DNA of 42,438 bases, from NCBI RefSeq assembly GCF_900177295.1, contig NZ_FWZX01000045.1:1-42438 (forward strand), written 5' to 3'. Both the position numbers and the translations under genes were made by a program. The first letter of the stretch is position 1. Each line of letters opens with the position of its first letter. Below, piece after piece: positions 39,530-42,438 of the stretch. The stretch comes from Tistlia consotensis USBA 355. Lineage in GTDB: Bacteria > Pseudomonadota > Alphaproteobacteria > Kiloniellales > DSM-21159. The notes beneath the pieces are model-generated. The model saw only the letters and a list, made by a program, of their open reading frames with translations. It did not search any database and was not told where the DNA came from.

Positions 39530-40072
39530 GTGCCGATCGGCCGCCTAGTCACGCTCGCCGGCGTGCTGTTGATCGCGATGATGATCCTGCCGCAGCGAAG
39601 CGAAGCTGCAGGCTCGGTAGGTCTGTGGGGTGGGACCAGCTTCGGTATGACGGAGGCCCAGGTCCGGAAAGCGGTGCCGAAGGCGCTGCGGCCTGAGGAC
39701 CCTGGCACGCTCGCCGGAGGCACGAGCGAATTGCTGCGCCTTTCGGGCATCACGATCTCCGGGCACAGCTACACCGCGCACTTCTACTTTACGAAGGGCA
39801 AGCTCAAGCAGGTGACGCTGAGCGCGGACCAGAGGCGTCCGTTCCAGCTGATGAAGGGCGTCTTCGACGACCTCGTCGTGTTGCTGCGCGCCAAGTACGG
39901 GAAGGAACTTACTCAGAAGGTCGAAACCGGGCAGCTGTCTTCCAGCGCTTCCGCCGACTTCCTCTCCGGACGCACGAACGTCAGCATGGTACTGCTCGGG
40001 GTTGAGGGGACGCCGGCGATCCTGAACATCAACTACCAGGCTCGCATCGCTGGTGAGGCGGACAAGCTCTGA
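39530..40072 (+). CDS. Exported protein of unknown function
   Basis: 180 residues. Signal peptide residues 1-28 (LVTLAGVLLIAMMILPQRSEA|A). The mature part starts GSVGLWGGTSFGMTEAQVRKAVP, a pattern common to secreted proteins with a short 'GMS..EV.. lG' repeat, then ITISGHSYTAHFYFTKGKLKQVTL and a C-terminal beta segment. The GTG at 39530 is chosen because GGGGGAG sits 9 bases upstream; the TTG at 39512 overlaps that site. Divergent from the pentapeptide gene, with 45 bases between starts. Confidence 0.65.
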   Translation: MPIGRLVTLAGVLLIAMMILPQRSEAAGSVGLWGGTSFGMTEAQVRKAVPKALRPEDPGTLAGGTSELLRLSGITISGHSYTAHFYFTKGKLKQVTLSADQRRPFQLMKGVFDDLVVLLRAKYGKELTQKVETGQLSSSASADFLSGRTNVSMVLLGVEGTPAILNINYQARIAGEADKL

Positions 40073-40198
40073 GGAAGAGCAGGCGCCTCGACTTCGCAGC
40101 TCGGCGATTCCGGCGTTGCGACGCGCGGAGACCTTCTCCAGACGGGAGTTCGGCCGCGCAAGAGCGCGGCATGGTCACGCTGTAGAAGGAGGCGTCTC

Positions 40199-40405
40199 AT
40201 GACGAAGATTTGGTTCCTCTTGGAGGAGGACGGCCAACCTCGCCGACCGCCTTTTGAGACGGTTCAGGACGCCAAGGAGGCAGGAGAGGAGCTCGTTACG
40301 CGGGGACTGCCGTTGCTGATCACACGCTTGAGCGGGATGGTTGCCTCTGTCGGCTGGCGCTATGACTACGAGGTGTCGGACTGGGTGGAGACTCCGTTGC
40401 CGTGA
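40199..40405 (+). CDS. Small hypothetical protein (68 residues)
   Basis: Starts at an ATG 8 bases after a strong AAGGAGG site. The sequence TKIWFLLEEDGQPRRPPFET, AKEAGEELVTRGLPLLITRLSG and WRYDYEVSDWVETPLP reads as a compact alpha/beta domain. No family is recognised. The good ribosome site and normal codon use make it credible despite its size. Confidence 0.55.
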   Translation: MTKIWFLLEEDGQPRRPPFETVQDAKEAGEELVTRGLPLLITRLSGMVASVGWRYDYEVSDWVETPLP

Positions 40406-40479
40406 GCTGCATCGGCTCGAGCGGCGGGTGCGCTCGTGCAATGGGCTCTCCCAGCGAGCGATCCTGATCGCGAGCGACC

Positions 40480-41607
40480 CTATTCCAGCAGTCTCGCCGC
40501 CCGGCTGCCGGCGACGGCGGCCTGGTCGTAGTAGCCGATCGCGGTCTTGACCGAGCGGTGCTTCGACTGGGCCATGGCGGCGGCGAGCGGCACGTTGTCG
40601 TGGCAGGCCTGGGTCAGGTAGCCGCTCCTGAGGCCGTGGGCGGAGATCTCCGCGGGGTCGAGGCCGGCGGCCTGGGCCCGGGCCTTGAGGATGCGGTTGA
40701 CGGTCTCCGGGGTGAGCGCGCGCTCGCCGAGGCGGCCCTGGCGGTCGATCGAGCGGAAGATCGGCCCGCCCTCGATGCCGGCGAGCCGCAGCCAGGCCTC
40801 GAGGGAGTCGGCCGGCCGGCCGACGACCAGGACGCCGGCGTCCTCGGCGGCGATCGTCGTCTTGGTGCGGCCGAGGTGCACGCGCAGGGCCGTCAGTTGC
40901 TGCCCCCTGCCCTGCCCGTCCCGGACCTCCTGGTCGGGCAGCGTCTCGAGGTCCTCGACCGCGAGGCGCGCCACCTCGCTGCGCCGGCGGCCGCCCGAGG
41001 CCCAGGCGAGCTCCAGCAGCGCACGATCGCGGGCGCCGCGCAGGCTGTAGGGGCTGCAGGTGGCGGTCAGCCGCTCGAGCAGCTCGCGGTCGACGGCGCG
41101 TGCAGACTTCTTGCGCTTCGGGCGGGGATCGGCACGCCGGCCGGCCCGCAGTGTCCGGCGCAGGGCCTCCTCGGCGAAGGCCTCGACCGGCAGGCCGCGG
41201 AGACCGGTCAGGTACTTCCAGGCCGCGAGCCGGCGCTCGACCGTGGCCGGCCGGTGCGGCAGGGCGCGCAGTGCGCCGCGGGCGCGCAGCTCGCCCTCGA
41301 CCTCGGCCGGCATGCCGTGCCCGGGTTCCCGGGCGCGCTCCACGGGATCGAAGAGGTGGTGCAGCACGAACTTGACCAGGAGGCCGGCCGGCGGCGGCCA
41401 GGGCAGCGCCTCGCCGGTCGCGGCGCGCGCCCAGGCCTCCAGGTAGACCAGGTCCTTGCCGTAGGCCTTCTTGGTGTTGTGCGGCACGGAGCTGCGCACC
41501 AGGTGGCGCAGCGTCTCCAGCTCGGCCGGGCTGAGCAGCGCCAGCACGGCCTCCTCGCGGACCTCTGGCACCAGCTCGACGAGCTCGGCGGGCAGATCGC
41601 TCTCCAT
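40480..41607 (-). CDS. Tyrosine recombinase / integrase
   Basis: 375 residues. The N-terminal SAM-like core-binding domain (about 25-165) includes VRSSVPHNTKKAYGKDLVYLEAWAR. The catalytic domain has the first Arg in SGGRRRSEVARLAVEDLE, Lys in the beta-hairpin LRVHLGRTKTT, HGLRSGYLTQACHD (H-x-x-R), the fourth-box His in SKHRSVKT and the nucleophile Tyr in GYYDQ. All catalytic positions are present. The ATG at 41607 has AAGGGA 9 bases upstream; the frame is open to 41703 but crosses the promoter. It could integrate the element or resolve its multimers. No attachment site is recognised beside it. Confidence 0.9.
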   Translation of the reverse strand: MESDLPAELVELVPEVREEAVLALLSPAELETLRHLVRSSVPHNTKKAYGKDLVYLEAWARAATGEALPWPPPAGLLVKFVLHHLFDPVERAREPGHGMPAEVEGELRARGALRALPHRPATVERRLAAWKYLTGLRGLPVEAFAEEALRRTLRAGRRADPRPKRKKSARAVDRELLERLTATCSPYSLRGARDRALLELAWASGGRRRSEVARLAVEDLETLPDQEVRDGQGRGQQLTALRVHLGRTKTTIAAEDAGVLVVGRPADSLEAWLRLAGIEGGPIFRSIDRQGRLGERALTPETVNRILKARAQAAGLDPAEISAHGLRSGYLTQACHDNVPLAAAMAQSKHRSVKTAIGYYDQAAVAGSRAARLLE

Positions 41608-41931
41608 GTGTCGGATTCCCTTGATCAGTAGAACCGACCTCTCAACGATATCAGCTCCTTGAATTTCATTATACAGATAGAATGAACCGGCTTGACGCAA
41701 CATCTAGTGGTCTGAGACCCTCTTATCAGTGGAGTACCTTTCGGCTCAGGTGGCCGCGCGAACACGGCTCCACCTCCAACATCGCGAACGGCTTGAAGAC
41801 CCGGGTGCGGTCAGCGGGGGTGGTGCTTCCGCATTCATGCAACATCCGGCCAATTGGCACCTGGAACTCGTTCAGCCGATGGTTTCCATGCGAAGCTCCA
41901 CGCTGCAAGCGAGGAGATCAAGAGAGCCGCC
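41608..41931. promoter_or_regulatory. Integrase-dmeF divergent intergenic region with a TATAAT box
   Basis: On the minus strand a perfect TATAAT (41668-41673) lies 60 bases before the integrase start in an AT-rich patch (41620-41700), with GTCAAG 17 bases further up as a weak -35. The rest, to the dmeF start, holds no supported gene; an open frame at 41726-41908 (minus) has no recognisable similarity. Confidence 0.5.
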
Positions 41932-42091
41932 ATGCACACCGAGAGCCTCGAGCGCTGGACGCACGACCACACCTTCGGCCAGGACCGTCGCAGGCCCGGC
42001 GAGCGCCCGACGCTGATCGTCGCGCTGGTCACCGTGCTGACCATGGTCGTCGAGATCGCCGCCGGCTGGAGCTTCGGCTCGATGGCGCTGC
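41932..42091 (+). pseudogene. dmeF: DmeF-type cation diffusion facilitator, N-terminal fragment
   Basis: 53 residues remain: HTESLERWTHDHTFGQD, then the first transmembrane helix with LIVALVTVLTMVVEIAAGWSFGSMALL, the standard DmeF/CzcD start that should continue with ADGWHM. The reading frame is broken at CTAG, where the IS1182 left end begins. DmeF exports Co/Ni/Zn-type divalent metals across the inner membrane. The histidine-bearing N-terminus and helix 1 match the family well. The fragment is too short to function. The rest of the gene is not in the window. Confidence 0.82.
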
Positions 42092-42093
42092 TA

Positions 42094-42438
42094 GGAGCTT
42101 GTCCGAGTAAGCGCCTTTGTCTCGACGCTCGGCAGTGGTCGTGATTCACTCCGGTTCATGGGCAAGACCTATCGGGCTTGGGAGGTGGACCAGCGGTGGC
42201 TGTTGCCGCCGTCGGTGCACGACTTCGTTGCCGCGGACCATCCGGCGCACCTGGTGCGGGAGATCGTGCGCGGCGAGCTGGACCTGTCGGCGGTGCTGGG
42301 GCCGTACGAGCGGGAGCTGCGGGGCTATCCGCCCTATCATCCGGCGATGATGGTAGCGCTGCTGCTCTACGCCTACAGCCGCGGCGTCTACTCCTCGCGG
42401 CAGATCGCGCGGGCCTGCGAGGAGCGCCTGGACTTCCT
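42094..42438 (+). mobile_element. IS1182-family insertion sequence, left-hand part (truncated by window edge)
   Basis: Begins with GGAGCTTGTCCGAGTAAG directly after CTA(G) in dmeF. The terminal repeat matches the right end at 294-308. It includes a 60-base leader and the transposase start. Orientation is the same as the copy at the left edge. Confidence 0.78.
42158..42438 (+). CDS. IS1182-family transposase, N-terminal fragment
   Basis: 93 residues to the window end with no stop. GKTYRAWEVDQRWLLPPSVHDFV, DHPAHLVREIVRGELDLSAVLG and GYPPYHPAMMVALLLYAYSRGVYSSRQIARACEE are the conserved DUF772/IS1182 N-terminal domain. The start ATG lies in CCGGTTCATG without a strong ribosome site, as is common for transposases. 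The catalytic domain lies beyond the window. Intact as far as it goes. Confidence 0.85.
   Translation, partial: MGKTYRAWEVDQRWLLPPSVHDFVAADHPAHLVREIVRGELDLSAVLGPYERELRGYPPYHPAMMVALLLYAYSRGVYSSRQIARACEERLDF

Noticed and set aside
41682-42110. 142-codon plus-strand frame before dmeF
   Set aside because: It overlaps dmeF in another frame, covers the integrase promoter and resembles nothing known.
1-42438. Circular plasmid with the two IS halves being one copy
   Set aside because: Joining the ends would require dmeF to continue after 311; the sequence there does not encode the expected next residues, and the middle of the IS is missing.

Overview
The window is uniformly GC-rich and strongly codon-biased. 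A GapR/DUF2312 protein (a family essentially confined to Alphaproteobacteria), an HvrA-type H-NS protein, an alphaproteobacterial-style DnaB and a DmeF cation exporter point to an alphaproteobacterium, probably Rhodospirillales-like; this is inference, as there is no rRNA or tRNA marker. The segment is the backbone and cargo of a conjugative element (ICE or integrating plasmid). It is bounded by pieces of two same-orientation IS1182-family copies: the 3' part of one at 1-308 and the 5' part of another from about 42094, which truncates dmeF.

Layout. 465-9246: a translationally coupled Trb/VirB-type type IV secretion operon, trbC-D-E-J-(lipoprotein)-F-G-I followed by a gapR-like gene, with a small TA-flanked inverted-repeat element inserted between trbC and trbD. 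9392-10047: a two-gene leftward regulator unit with an operator-like palindrome over its promoter. 10238-12553: a leftward MobQ/MobA-type relaxase, divergent across a 368-base candidate oriT region from a rightward operon (12922-16935) of three small proteins, a TrbL/VirB6-like channel protein and a lipoprotein with OmpA-like and peptidoglycan-binding domains. 16936-18138: a noncoding, repeat-rich region (candidate replication origin) ahead of a winged-helix initiator-like protein, a small HTH protein and a complete DnaB helicase (18139-21339). 21336-27474: accessory genes, including a nuclease-like protein, an SF1 helicase with an XRE regulator, and an AbiEii-type nucleotidyltransferase pair.

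27604-40405 is cargo: a secreted EEP-family nuclease, an MFS transporter, a lipoprotein and an H-NS protein. It also holds a long leftward cluster that reads, in transcription order, pentapeptide-repeat membrane protein, ART-like protein, PUA-like plus HNH endonuclease, RmuC, and a zinc-hook AAA ATPase resembling RloC-type anticodon nucleases. The ATPase gene is split by an IS5-family (IS427-like) insertion; removing the insertion and one CTAG restores its frame exactly. A tyrosine recombinase (40480-41607) lies near the right edge.

The transfer genes supply pilin, ATPase, core channel and relaxase, but neither a VirB11/TrbB ATPase nor a VirD4/TraG coupling protein is visible, so mobility needs genes outside the window. 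A motif GGAACAA(G/C)GC followed by a hairpin occurs upstream of four rightward units (pilus operon, mobilization operon, replication region, SF1 helicase). It is the best candidate for an undescribed element-wide regulatory signal. The leftward defence-like cluster is the best candidate for an undescribed protein system.
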